64,000 nucleotides of DNA, from the NCBI RefSeq assembly GCF_900104805.1, contig NZ_LT629751.1, positions 4,114,501 to 4,178,500 on the forward strand. Reading direction: 5' to 3'. The translations under genes were made by a program, and so were the position numbers. Within the stretch, counting starts at the first letter, position 1. Each line of letters begins with the position of its first letter. Below, one piece after another: positions 8,376-16,855 of the stretch. The notes below the pieces were generated by a model. The model worked only from the letters and a program-made list of their open reading frames with translations, was not told where the DNA came from and did no database searches. The DNA is from Pseudomonas oryzae (GTDB taxonomy: Bacteria > Pseudomonadota > Gammaproteobacteria > Pseudomonadales > Pseudomonadaceae).

Positions 8376-9005
8376 TCAGAACTTGTCGGGGAACTGCTTG
8401 GCCAGCGCGCCGGCGAGGGCGTCGGCGATGGCCAGGATGTGCTCGCGCATGGCCTGCCAGGTCTGCGCCTCGCCGCTGTAGTCGGACCTGGCGAGTTGGT
8501 CGATCTGCGTGATGTGGTGGCCGCCGTGGGCGCCGAGCAGGCTCACCAGGCTGTCCTCCGCCAGGTAGGGGTTGGCCTTGGCCAGGAAGGCGGCGATGGC
8601 CCTGGCGTTGCTGGTCAGGGCGTCCACGGCCGACTTCTGCTTGCTCGGGTCCTTGGTCACGCTGGCGTCGCTGTAGTCCTTGATCGCGCCCCAGTGGCCG
8701 GCCAGCAGCTTGAGCAACTGGTCGGCGGCCGGCTGGCCGTACAGCGGCTGCAGGCTGTTGGCGATCGCGGTGGCGTTGGCCACCACTTGCTTGACGGCGC
8801 TCTGGGCCTGGGCGGTGTTGCCGGCCTGGTTGGCCAGGGCGTAGTTGCGGACCCAGAAGATGTGCTCGACCCACAGGTCGCGCAGGGCCAGGCGGGTATC
8901 CAGGACGGCGGCGGAGGCGGGCGCGGTGGCCGGCTGTGGCGTGGTCTGGCCCCAGGCCAGCGGCGCACAGAGCGCCAGCAGCAGGGTCAGGGTGCGGATG
9001 ATCAT
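8376..9005 (-). CDS. Exported protein of unknown function
   Basis: A 209-residue protein with a signal peptide (MIIRTLTLLLALCAPLAWG). The mature part is predicted all-helical, with a LWVEHIFWVRNYALANQ segment near residue 42 and GAHGGHHITQIDQL near 158. The histidine-rich region and helical repeats recall four-helix-bundle metal or haem proteins, but I recognise no named family. The ATG at 9005 starts the signal peptide; the upstream extension to 9044 has no support. It lies 52 bases upstream of the HTH regulator on the same strand, so the pair may be one operon. Confidence 0.65.
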   Translation of the reverse strand: MIIRTLTLLLALCAPLAWGQTTPQPATAPASAAVLDTRLALRDLWVEHIFWVRNYALANQAGNTAQAQSAVKQVVANATAIANSLQPLYGQPAADQLLKLLAGHWGAIKDYSDASVTKDPSKQKSAVDALTSNARAIAAFLAKANPYLAEDSLVSLLGAHGGHHITQIDQLARSDYSGEAQTWQAMREHILAIADALAGALAKQFPDKF

Positions 9006-9135
9006 GGCGGTATCCTCGTGAGATGGCTGATCCCCCAAGAACAATTAAAGCAGTAAAAAATGCCGAAATAGCTCCGGACAACGGCAACGGACGAACGGCA
9101 GTGCGCTTGCCGACCGGTGGCGCGCAGCAGAAAGG

Positions 9136-9162
9136 CGAACGCCCCGCGGGGCGGGGCGTTCG
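9136..9162 (-). terminator. Terminator of ilvD
   Basis: A ten-base stem, CGAACGCCCC (9136-9145) / GGGGCGTTCG (9153-9162), lies just past the ilvD stop. On the minus strand it is followed by CCTTTCTG, a weak U-tract. Confidence 0.65.
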
Positions 9163-9194
9163 TCAGGGAAACGCTGGCGTTTCCGGGGGCGGGC

Positions 9195-11033
9195 TCAGTC
9201 CTCGAGCAGCGCCTTGTTGCGCACCGCGCCCTTGTCGGCGCTGGTGGCGAGCAGGGCGTAGGCCTTCAGCGCGGTGCTGACCTTGCGCGCGCGCGGGGCG
9301 GCCGGCTTCCAGCCCTTGTGGTCCTGGTGCAGGCGGCGGGCCTTCAGCTCGTCGTCGCCGACCAGCAGGCTGATGCTGCGGTTGGGGATGTCGATGAGGA
9401 TCTTGTCGCCTTCCTCGACCAGGCCGATGGCGCCACCGGAAGCGGCTTCCGGCGAGACGTGGCCGATCGACAGGCCCGAGGTGCCGCCGGAGAAGCGGCC
9501 GTCGGTGAGCAGGGCGCACTGCTTGCCCAGGCCCTTGGACTTCAGGTAGCTGGTCGGGTAGAGCATTTCCTGCATGCCCGGGCCGCCCTTCGGGCCTTCG
9601 TAGCGGATCACCACGATGTCGCCCGGCTGGATCTCGTCGGCGAGGATGCCCTTCACCGCGGCGTCCTGGCTCTCGTAGATGCGCGCGCGGCCTTCGAACA
9701 CGTGGATCGACTCGTCGACGCCGGCTGTCTTCACCACGCAGCCGTCCAGGGCGATGTTGCCGTACAGCACGGCCAGGCCGCCTTCCTGGGAGTAGGCGTT
9801 CTCGACGCTGCGGATGCAGCCCTCGAAGCGGTCGGTATCCAGGCTCGGCCAGCGGGTGGCCTGGCTGAACGCGGTCTGCGACGGGATGCCGGCCGGGCCG
9901 GCCTTGAAGAAGGTGTGCACCGCCTCGTCGCTGGTCTGGGTGATGTCCCAGGCGGCGATGGCGTCGGCCAGGGTCTTGCTGTGCACGGTCGGCACGTCGG
10001 TGTGCAGCAGGCCGCCGCGGGCCAGCTCGCCGAGGATCGAGAAGATGCCGCCGGCGCGGTGCACGTCTTCCATGTGGTACTTCTGGATGTTCGGCGCGAC
10101 CTTGCACAGCTGCGGCACGCGACGCGACAGCTGGTCGATGTGGCGCAGGTTGAAGTCGACCTCGGCCTCCTGGGCGGCGGCCAAGAGGTGCAGGATGGTG
10201 TTGGTCGAGCCGCCCATGGCGATGTCCAGGGTCATGGCGTTCTCGAACGCCTTGAAGCTGGCGATCGAGCGCGGCAGCACCGACTCGTCGCCCTCGCCGT
10301 AGTAGCGCTGGCACAGTTCGACGATCAGGCGGCCGGCGCGCAGGAACAGCTGCTCGCGGTCAGCGTGGGTGGCCAGGGTGGTGCCGTTGCCTGGCAGCGA
10401 CAGGCCGAGGGCCTCGGTCAGGCAGTTCATCGAGTTGGCGGTGAACATGCCCGAGCAGCTGCCGCAGGTCGGGCAGGCGCTGCGCTCGTACTCGGCGACG
10501 GTCTCGTCGGAGCAGGAGTCGTCGGCGGCGGCGACCATGGCGTCGACCAGGTCGAGGCCGTGGCTGGCCAGCTTGGTCTTGCCGGCTTCCATCGGACCGC
10601 CGGAGACGAACACCACCGGGATGTTCAGGCGCAGGGCGGCCATCAGCATGCCGGGGGTGATCTTGTCGCAGTTGGAGATGCACACCAGGGCGTCGGCGCA
10701 GTGGGCGTTGACCATGTACTCGACGGAGTCGGCGATGATCTCGCGGCTCGGCAGCGAATAGAGCATGCCGTCGTGGCCCATGGCGATGCCGTCGTCGACG
10801 GCGATGGTGTCGAATTCCTTGGCCACGCCGCCGGCCTTCTCGATCTCGCGGGCGACCAGCTGGCCGAGATCCTTCAGGTGCACGTGGCCGGGCACGAACT
10901 GGGTGAAGGAGTTGGCGACGGCGATGATCGGCTTCTTGAAGTCCTCGTCCTTCATCCCGGTGGCGCGCCACAGCGCGCGGGCGCCGGCCATGTTGCGGCC
11001 GAAGGTGGAGGTTTTCGAGCGATAGTCAGGCAT
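9195..11033 (-). CDS. ilvD: Dihydroxy-acid dehydratase
   Basis: A 612-residue Fe-S enzyme that dehydrates 2,3-dihydroxyisovalerate and 2,3-dihydroxy-3-methylvalerate, the third step of isoleucine/valine synthesis. The cluster-binding regions [10 protein letters not shown] (near residue 122) and [15 protein letters not shown] (near 195) are intact. The start [19 protein letters not shown] is the conserved one; the frame continues to 11129 without homology. It is a single gene with its own terminator. Confidence 0.97.
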   Translation of the reverse strand: MPDYRSKTSTFGRNMAGARALWRATGMKDEDFKKPIIAVANSFTQFVPGHVHLKDLGQLVAREIEKAGGVAKEFDTIAVDDGIAMGHDGMLYSLPSREIIADSVEYMVNAHCADALVCISNCDKITPGMLMAALRLNIPVVFVSGGPMEAGKTKLASHGLDLVDAMVAAADDSCSDETVAEYERSACPTCGSCSGMFTANSMNCLTEALGLSLPGNGTTLATHADREQLFLRAGRLIVELCQRYYGEGDESVLPRSIASFKAFENAMTLDIAMGGSTNTILHLLAAAQEAEVDFNLRHIDQLSRRVPQLCKVAPNIQKYHMEDVHRAGGIFSILGELARGGLLHTDVPTVHSKTLADAIAAWDITQTSDEAVHTFFKAGPAGIPSQTAFSQATRWPSLDTDRFEGCIRSVENAYSQEGGLAVLYGNIALDGCVVKTAGVDESIHVFEGRARIYESQDAAVKGILADEIQPGDIVVIRYEGPKGGPGMQEMLYPTSYLKSKGLGKQCALLTDGRFSGGTSGLSIGHVSPEAASGGAIGLVEEGDKILIDIPNRSISLLVGDDELKARRLHQDHKGWKPAAPRARKVSTALKAYALLATSADKGAVRNKALLED

Positions 11034-11148
11034 GGCGGGTTCCCGGAATGCAGGCGGATACTGAGCTTTCCAGAATACCAGCGATTGGCGGGCGGGGGCA
11101 GCGGGGCGGATGGGCTGCGCGCGGCGCACCCTGTTCCAGACTGACTGG

Positions 11149-11255
11149 CGTAGGGTGCGCCATGCGCACCAGTGCGGTAGGGTGGAAAATGGCCGCAGGC
11201 CTTTTCCACCACCGGTACCGGTCTGGTGGACAAGGCTGCGCCGTTGTCCACCCTA
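11149..11255. repeat. Composite GTAGGGTG inverted-repeat region
   Basis: Three hairpin units are arrayed between ilvD and rlmI. Unit 1 is GGTGCGCCATGCGCACC (11154-11170), preceded by CGTAG. Unit 2 has arms GGTGGAAAA (11181-11189) / TTTTCCACC (11202-11210), again preceded by GTAG. Unit 3 has arms GGTGGACAA (11225-11233) / TTGTCCACC (11244-11252), followed by CTAC. A short palindrome, ACCGGTACCGGT (11211-11222), sits between units 2 and 3. The array lies just after the rlmI stop and upstream of ilvD. It looks like a cluster of short dispersed palindromic elements. Confidence 0.75.
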
Positions 11256-11264
11256 CACTCGGCC

Positions 11265-12458
11265 TCAGCTCGGCAGGATCCGGCAGGTCAGGCTCTTGAT
11301 GTAGCGGGTCTCGTTGATCGCCGGGTGCACCGGGTGATCCGGGCCCTGGCCGCCGCGCTCGAGCAGCTGGATGTGGCGGTCGAGGTGGCGGGCGCTGGAC
11401 AGCAGGATGTTCTGCAGGTCGTCCTCCGGCAGGTGCATCGAGCAGCTGGCGCTGACCAGGATGCCGTCCTTGTTGAGCAGGCGCATGGCCTGTTCGTTGA
11501 GGCGGCGGTAGGCGGCCTCGCCGTTCTTCAGGTCCTTCTTGCGCTTGATGAAGGCGGGCGGGTCGGCGACGATCACGTCGAAGCGCTCCTCGGCGGCCTT
11601 CAGCTCCTTGAGCGCCTCGAACACGTCGCCCTCGACGCAGGCCATCTTCTCGCCCACGCCGTTGAGCGCGGCGTTGCGCTCGACGCCGTCCAGCGCCAGC
11701 GCCGAGCCGTCCACGCACATCACCTCGGAGGCGCCGAATACCGCGGCCTGCACGCCCCAGCCGCCGACGTAGCTGAACAGGTCGAGCACCCGCTTGCCCT
11801 TGACGTAGGGTGCCAGGCGCGCGCGGTTGAGGCGGTGGTCGTAGAACCAGCCGGTCTTCTGCCCGCCCTGCACCGGCGCCTCGAACTTCACGCCGTTCTC
11901 TTCCAGGGACACCCACTCCGGCACCACGCCGAAGGCGGTCTCCACGTAGCGCTGCAGGCCCTCGGCATCGCGGGCGCTGGAATCGTTCTTGAACAGGATG
12001 CCGGCCGGCTTGAGCACCTGCACCAGCGCCTCGACCACCGCGTCCTTGTGGCGCTCCATGGCCGCCGAGGCCAGCTGCACCACCAGATGGTCGCCGAAGC
12101 GGTCGACCACCAGGCCCGGCAGCAGGTCGGAGTCGCCGTACACCAGACGGTAGCAGGGCGCGTCGAACAGGCGCTCGCGCAGGCTCAGGGCGACGTTGAG
12201 GCGGTGCACCAGCAGCGACTTGTCCAGCGGGTGCTTGACGTCGCGGGAGATCAGCCGCGCGCAGATCAGGTTCTGCGGGCTGATGGCGACGATGCCCAGC
12301 GGCTTGCCGCCGGCCATCTCGAGGATGGCCTGGTCGCCCGGCTGGAACAGCGACAGCGGGGTGGCCGCCACGTCCACCTCGTTGCTGTAGACCCACAGGT
12401 GGCCGGCGCGCAGGCGGCGCTCGGCGTTGGCTTTCAGTCGCAGGCTGGGCAGGGACAT
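11265..12458 (-). CDS. rlmI: 23S rRNA m5C1962 methyltransferase
   Basis: A 397-residue protein with an N-terminal PUA RNA-binding domain (about residues 3-80) followed by a Rossmann methyltransferase. It has SAM motif VLDLFSYVGGWGVQA near residue 222, motif IV ADPPAF near 291 and a catalytic SCSMHL near 342. It methylates C1962 of 23S rRNA. The start MSLPSLRLKANAERRLRAGHLWVYSNE matches the family; the longer frame to 12965 is antisense to mutM. It is divergent from mutM. Confidence 0.93.
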   Translation of the reverse strand: MSLPSLRLKANAERRLRAGHLWVYSNEVDVAATPLSLFQPGDQAILEMAGGKPLGIVAISPQNLICARLISRDVKHPLDKSLLVHRLNVALSLRERLFDAPCYRLVYGDSDLLPGLVVDRFGDHLVVQLASAAMERHKDAVVEALVQVLKPAGILFKNDSSARDAEGLQRYVETAFGVVPEWVSLEENGVKFEAPVQGGQKTGWFYDHRLNRARLAPYVKGKRVLDLFSYVGGWGVQAAVFGASEVMCVDGSALALDGVERNAALNGVGEKMACVEGDVFEALKELKAAEERFDVIVADPPAFIKRKKDLKNGEAAYRRLNEQAMRLLNKDGILVSASCSMHLPEDDLQNILLSSARHLDRHIQLLERGGQGPDHPVHPAINETRYIKSLTCRILPS

Positions 12459-12593
12459 GGGGCTCTCTCGCAAAAAGCGCGCAGTATAGCGGAAGGCGCC
12501 GAGCCCGGCCGCAGCCATCCGCCGGCGGGCGGTGAGCGGCGGCGCCGATCCTGCTAAGGTGGCGTCCCCGAAGTTCCGCTCCGTATGATCGCC

Positions 12594-13406
12594 ATGCCCG
12601 AACTGCCCGAAGTCGAAACCACCCGCCGCGGCATCGCCCCGCACCTGGAAGGCCACCGCGTGACCCGCGTGATCGTCCGCGAGCGACGCCTGCGCTGGCC
12701 GATTCCCGAGGATCTCGACGTGCGCCTGTCCGGGCAGCGCATCCTGCGGGTCGGCCGGCGCGCCAAGTACCTGCTGATCGAGGCCGAGTGCGGCACCCTG
12801 ATCGGCCACCTGGGCATGTCCGGCAGCCTGCGCCTGGTCGAGGCCGGCCTGCCGGCGGAGAAGCACGAGCATGTCGACATCGTGCTGGATTCCGGGCTGG
12901 CGCTGCGCTACCACGATCCGCGACGCTTCGGCGCGCTGCTGTGGAGCGCGGCGCCGCTCGAGCACGAGCTGCTGCGCAAGCTCGGCCCCGAGCCGCTGGG
13001 CGACGACTTCGACGGCGAGCGGCTTTACCAGCTGTCGCGCGGGCGCAGCATGGCGGTCAAGCCGTTCATCATGGACAACGCGGTGGTGGTCGGCGTCGGC
13101 AACATCTACGCCAGCGAGGCGCTGTTCGCCGCCGGCATCGATCCGCGCCGCGAGGCCGGCTCGATCTCGCGGGCGCGTTACCTGCGGCTGGCCGAGGAGA
13201 TCAAGCGCATCCTCGCCGCGGCCATCGACTGCGGCGGCACCACCCTGCGCGACTTCGTCGGCGGCGACGGCAAGCCCGGCTACTTCCAGCAGACCCTGCT
13301 GGTCTACGGCCGCGGCGGCGAATTCTGCAAGGTCTGCGGCAGTACCCTGCGCGAGGTCAAGCTGGGCCAGCGCGCCAGCGTGTACTGTCCGCGCTGCCAG
13401 CGCTGA
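12594..13406 (+). CDS. mutM: Formamidopyrimidine-DNA glycosylase
   Basis: A 270-residue base-excision repair enzyme removing 8-oxoguanine and formamidopyrimidines. An ATG lies nine bases earlier, but the enzyme uses its processed N-terminal proline ([13 protein letters not shown]) as the nucleophile, so the start must be here. It has the helix-two-turn-helix near NIYASEALF and a C-terminal zinc finger with C-x2-C (CKVCGS) and C-x2-C (CPRCQR). It is divergent from rlmI. Confidence 0.97.
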   Translation: MPELPEVETTRRGIAPHLEGHRVTRVIVRERRLRWPIPEDLDVRLSGQRILRVGRRAKYLLIEAECGTLIGHLGMSGSLRLVEAGLPAEKHEHVDIVLDSGLALRYHDPRRFGALLWSAAPLEHELLRKLGPEPLGDDFDGERLYQLSRGRSMAVKPFIMDNAVVVGVGNIYASEALFAAGIDPRREAGSISRARYLRLAEEIKRILAAAIDCGGTTLRDFVGGDGKPGYFQQTLLVYGRGGEFCKVCGSTLREVKLGQRASVYCPRCQR

Positions 13407-13473
13407 GAGCGGCTTTCGCTCGCGGCGCGCTTGCGGCGATTGACGGCGTTCACGCTGAGGTCGGTCGATTCGC

Positions 13474-13482
13474 TGATATAGT
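13474..13482 (+). promoter_or_regulatory. Extended -10 promoter
   Basis: TGATATAGT is an extended -10 (TGn-TATAGT), 35 bases before the ATG of the small membrane protein. No good -35 is seen at normal spacing. Confidence 0.4.
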
Positions 13483-13517
13483 TAACCCACGTGCAACGCG
13501 GCAAAAGGACCCTGCGC

Positions 13518-13868
13518 ATGAATCTGTTCCGTTCCACCGCTCTCGGCCTGATCCTGACCACCGGCCTGGCCTCCCTTCCGCTGTCCGCGTCTGCCTCCCA
13601 GGACAACGTCAGCGGCGATCCCGCCTACACCCTGGAGGCCCCGCCGGCCTACGCCATGGTCGGCGACCTGGTCATCGCGCGTCCGCTGCTGATCGCCGGC
13701 ACCGCCATTGGCGCCGTGCTGTTCGTCGTCAGCCTGCCGTTCTCGGCACTGGGCGGCAACGTCGAGGAAGCCGCGCAGGCGCTGGTGGTCGAGCCGGGCC
13801 GCGAGGCCTTCGTGCGCTGCCTGGGCTGCACCTCGTCCTGGGCGGAAAGCGAGCAGTACCAGCAGTAA
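13518..13868 (+). CDS. Small exported/membrane protein of unknown function
   Basis: A 116-residue protein: signal peptide (residues 1-27), a short acidic segment, one transmembrane stretch (about 52-75, [20 protein letters not shown]) and a C-terminal tail with a CLGC pair near residue 101. I know no function. The CxxC could bind metal or form a disulfide. It is followed by its own terminator, so it is monocistronic. Confidence 0.7.
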   Translation: MNLFRSTALGLILTTGLASLPLSASASQDNVSGDPAYTLEAPPAYAMVGDLVIARPLLIAGTAIGAVLFVVSLPFSALGGNVEEAAQALVVEPGREAFVRCLGCTSSWAESEQYQQ

Positions 13869-13872
13869 GCCA

Positions 13873-13905
13873 GAGGGCGCCATCGCGGCGCCCTTGTTGT
13901 TTCGG
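13873..13905 (+). terminator. Rho-independent terminator
   Basis: The stem GGGCGCC / GGCGCCC (13875-13893) is followed by TTGTTGTTT, directly after the small membrane protein. Confidence 0.8.
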
Positions 13906-14052
13906 GCTGTCCTCCACCCTTCCCCTTCGGGCAGAATCGCCATGCATCCGCCATCCGGCGGTCATGCCGCAGTCATGCCCCCACGGCAGGCGATTCCGCT
14001 ACCGTGACACACTCCCGGCAGGACGCGGCGACGCTCACGCGGGGGAAAGTTC

Positions 14053-15912
14053 TTGTCGAAAAGCGCGCTTAACACGGCCGTCATGTGGATGCTGGCCGCG
14101 CTGCTGGCGTTGTCGTTCTGGTTCAGCCCCGACTGGACGCGGCTGGCCGGTGGCCTGGCGCTGTTCCTGTTCGGCATGCAGTGCCTGGAGGAGGGCCTGC
14201 GCCAGCTGGCCGGCAGCGAGCTGGAGCGTTTCCTCGCCCGGGCCACCGACCGCGCCTGGAAAAGCCTGGGCTTCGGCGTGTTCGCCACGGTGCTGCTGCA
14301 GTCCAGTTCGCTGGTTTCGCTGCTGACCATCGCCTTCCTCGGCACCGGCCTGATCGGTCTGGCGGCGGGGCTGTGCATCGTCTTCGGCGCCAATCTGGGC
14401 ACCACCAGCGGCGTCTGGCTGCTGGCTCTGGCCGGTCAGAGCGCCAGCCTGAGCGTTCTGGCCCTGCCGCTGGCAGTGTTCGGCATCCTGCTCGGCTTCA
14501 ACGGGCCGAGATCCCGGGGCATCGGTCGGGTGATGCTCGGGGTCTGCTTCCTGTTTCTCGGCATCGATCTGATGAAGACCGGCTTCACCGATGCCAGCGC
14601 CTGGCTGGATCCGGCGCAGGTGCACGTGTCCGGCCTCCTGGGCGTGCTGCTGTACGTGGCGGTGGGCATGCTCGCCACCGCGCTGCTGCAGTCCAGCCAT
14701 GCCAGTCTGATGCTGACCCTGACGGCGCTGTCCGCTGGGCAGATCGGCCTCGAGCAGGCCTTCGCCCTGGCCATCGGCGCCAACATCGGCAGCACCATCA
14801 CCGCGGTGCTCGGCTCGCTGGGCGGCGCCCGGGCCGGCAAGCGGCTGGCCATCGCCCACGTGCTGTTCAATGGCCTCACCGGGGTGCTGGTCCTGCTGCT
14901 GCTCGGACCGCTGACCCTGCTGACCGATCTGCTGGCCGTCCGCCTGGGGCTGGCCGGCAGTGCCGTGTTCCAGCTGGCGCTGTTCCATACCCTTTTCAAC
15001 GGCCTCGGCCTGCTGCTGTTCCTGCCCTGGCACCGTGCGCTGGCCGGCTGGCTGGAGCGGCGCCTGCCCGAGGCGGCGGAACCGCACGTGCTGATCGCCG
15101 AAGTCAGCAACGGCCACGTCGCCCAGGAACTGCCGCAGACCCGCGCCCGCTACCTCGACGAGGCCGCACTGGGCTCGGCGGGGGCGGCGGTGCAGGCGGT
15201 GGCCCGCGAGCTGCAGCACCTCGCGCGGCTGAGCCTGGAGGTGATCTGCCACGCCCTGTACCTGCCGGTCGACCAGTTGAGCAGTGCGCAGATCGACGAG
15301 GCGGTGCTGCGCAGTTCGGCGCAGACGGCCGGGCATGCGCTGGATGCCGAGCAGCTGTACCAGCGCCACATCAAGGGCGTGTATGGCGACCTGCTGAGCT
15401 ACATGGGGCGTCTGGAGGTCAATCTGGACGAGGCGCACAGCCGCGCCTGGGTGGCCAGCCAGGTGGTGGCGCTGCAGCTGGTGGATGCGGTGAAGGACGC
15501 CAAGCACCTGCAGAAGAACCTCAAGCGGCTGCTCACCGACGGCGATCCGGCGGTCAGCGCCGCCTATGCCGAGCTGCGCCGCCATCTGCTCTGGGTGCTG
15601 CGCGAAATGCGCGCGATCAGCCTGCTCGAGCTGCCCGCCGAGGCGCTGCGCGCGCGCCTGGAGATGTTCGACAACCAGGCGGCGGGCTTCGATGCGGCGT
15701 TCCGCGAGCGGCTGTTCGCCGCGGTGCGCGAGCAGCGCCTGGATGGCCTGCGCGCCGGCTCGCTGATGAATGACCTGGGCTACGCCAGCCGCATCGGCCA
15801 GAGCCTGCGCAACGTGTTGCTGCTGGGCCTCGGCGAGGGGCGCGAGGTGATGCCGCAGCTGCCGTTCCGCAGCGCCGGCGACGAGCCGCTGATCCGGCTC
15901 GAGAGCAAATGA
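14053..15912 (+). CDS. Na/Pi cotransporter family protein with PhoU-like domain
   Basis: A 619-residue protein. The membrane half (about residues 1-330) carries the duplicated signature of type II Na/phosphate cotransporters: QSSSLVSLLT near residue 85 with GANLGTTSG near 116, and QSSHASLMLT near 216 with GANIGSTIT near 241. The C-terminal 270 residues are helical and PhoU-like. Phosphate movement with sodium at the inner membrane is the expected role; family members without known transport exist. The start is TTG with GGGGGAAAG 4 bases upstream. A later ATG at 14083 would remove only ten residues. It ends at a bidirectional terminator. Confidence 0.85.
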   Translation: MSKSALNTAVMWMLAALLALSFWFSPDWTRLAGGLALFLFGMQCLEEGLRQLAGSELERFLARATDRAWKSLGFGVFATVLLQSSSLVSLLTIAFLGTGLIGLAAGLCIVFGANLGTTSGVWLLALAGQSASLSVLALPLAVFGILLGFNGPRSRGIGRVMLGVCFLFLGIDLMKTGFTDASAWLDPAQVHVSGLLGVLLYVAVGMLATALLQSSHASLMLTLTALSAGQIGLEQAFALAIGANIGSTITAVLGSLGGARAGKRLAIAHVLFNGLTGVLVLLLLGPLTLLTDLLAVRLGLAGSAVFQLALFHTLFNGLGLLLFLPWHRALAGWLERRLPEAAEPHVLIAEVSNGHVAQELPQTRARYLDEAALGSAGAAVQAVARELQHLARLSLEVICHALYLPVDQLSSAQIDEAVLRSSAQTAGHALDAEQLYQRHIKGVYGDLLSYMGRLEVNLDEAHSRAWVASQVVALQLVDAVKDAKHLQKNLKRLLTDGDPAVSAAYAELRRHLLWVLREMRAISLLELPAEALRARLEMFDNQAAGFDAAFRERLFAAVREQRLDGLRAGSLMNDLGYASRIGQSLRNVLLLGLGEGREVMPQLPFRSAGDEPLIRLESK

Positions 15913-15940
15913 AAACGCCGGCCCCGGGGCCGGCGTCCGT
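15913..15940. terminator. Bidirectional terminator
   Basis: The ten-base stem CGCCGGCCCC / GGGGCCGGCG (15917-15936) is preceded by AAAA. On the minus strand it therefore ends in UUUU and terminates the ferredoxin gene. On the plus strand the U-tract is poor. Confidence 0.75.
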
Positions 15941-15960
15941 GCACATCAGGGGCGCGGCGC

Positions 15961-16855
<895 letters not shown>

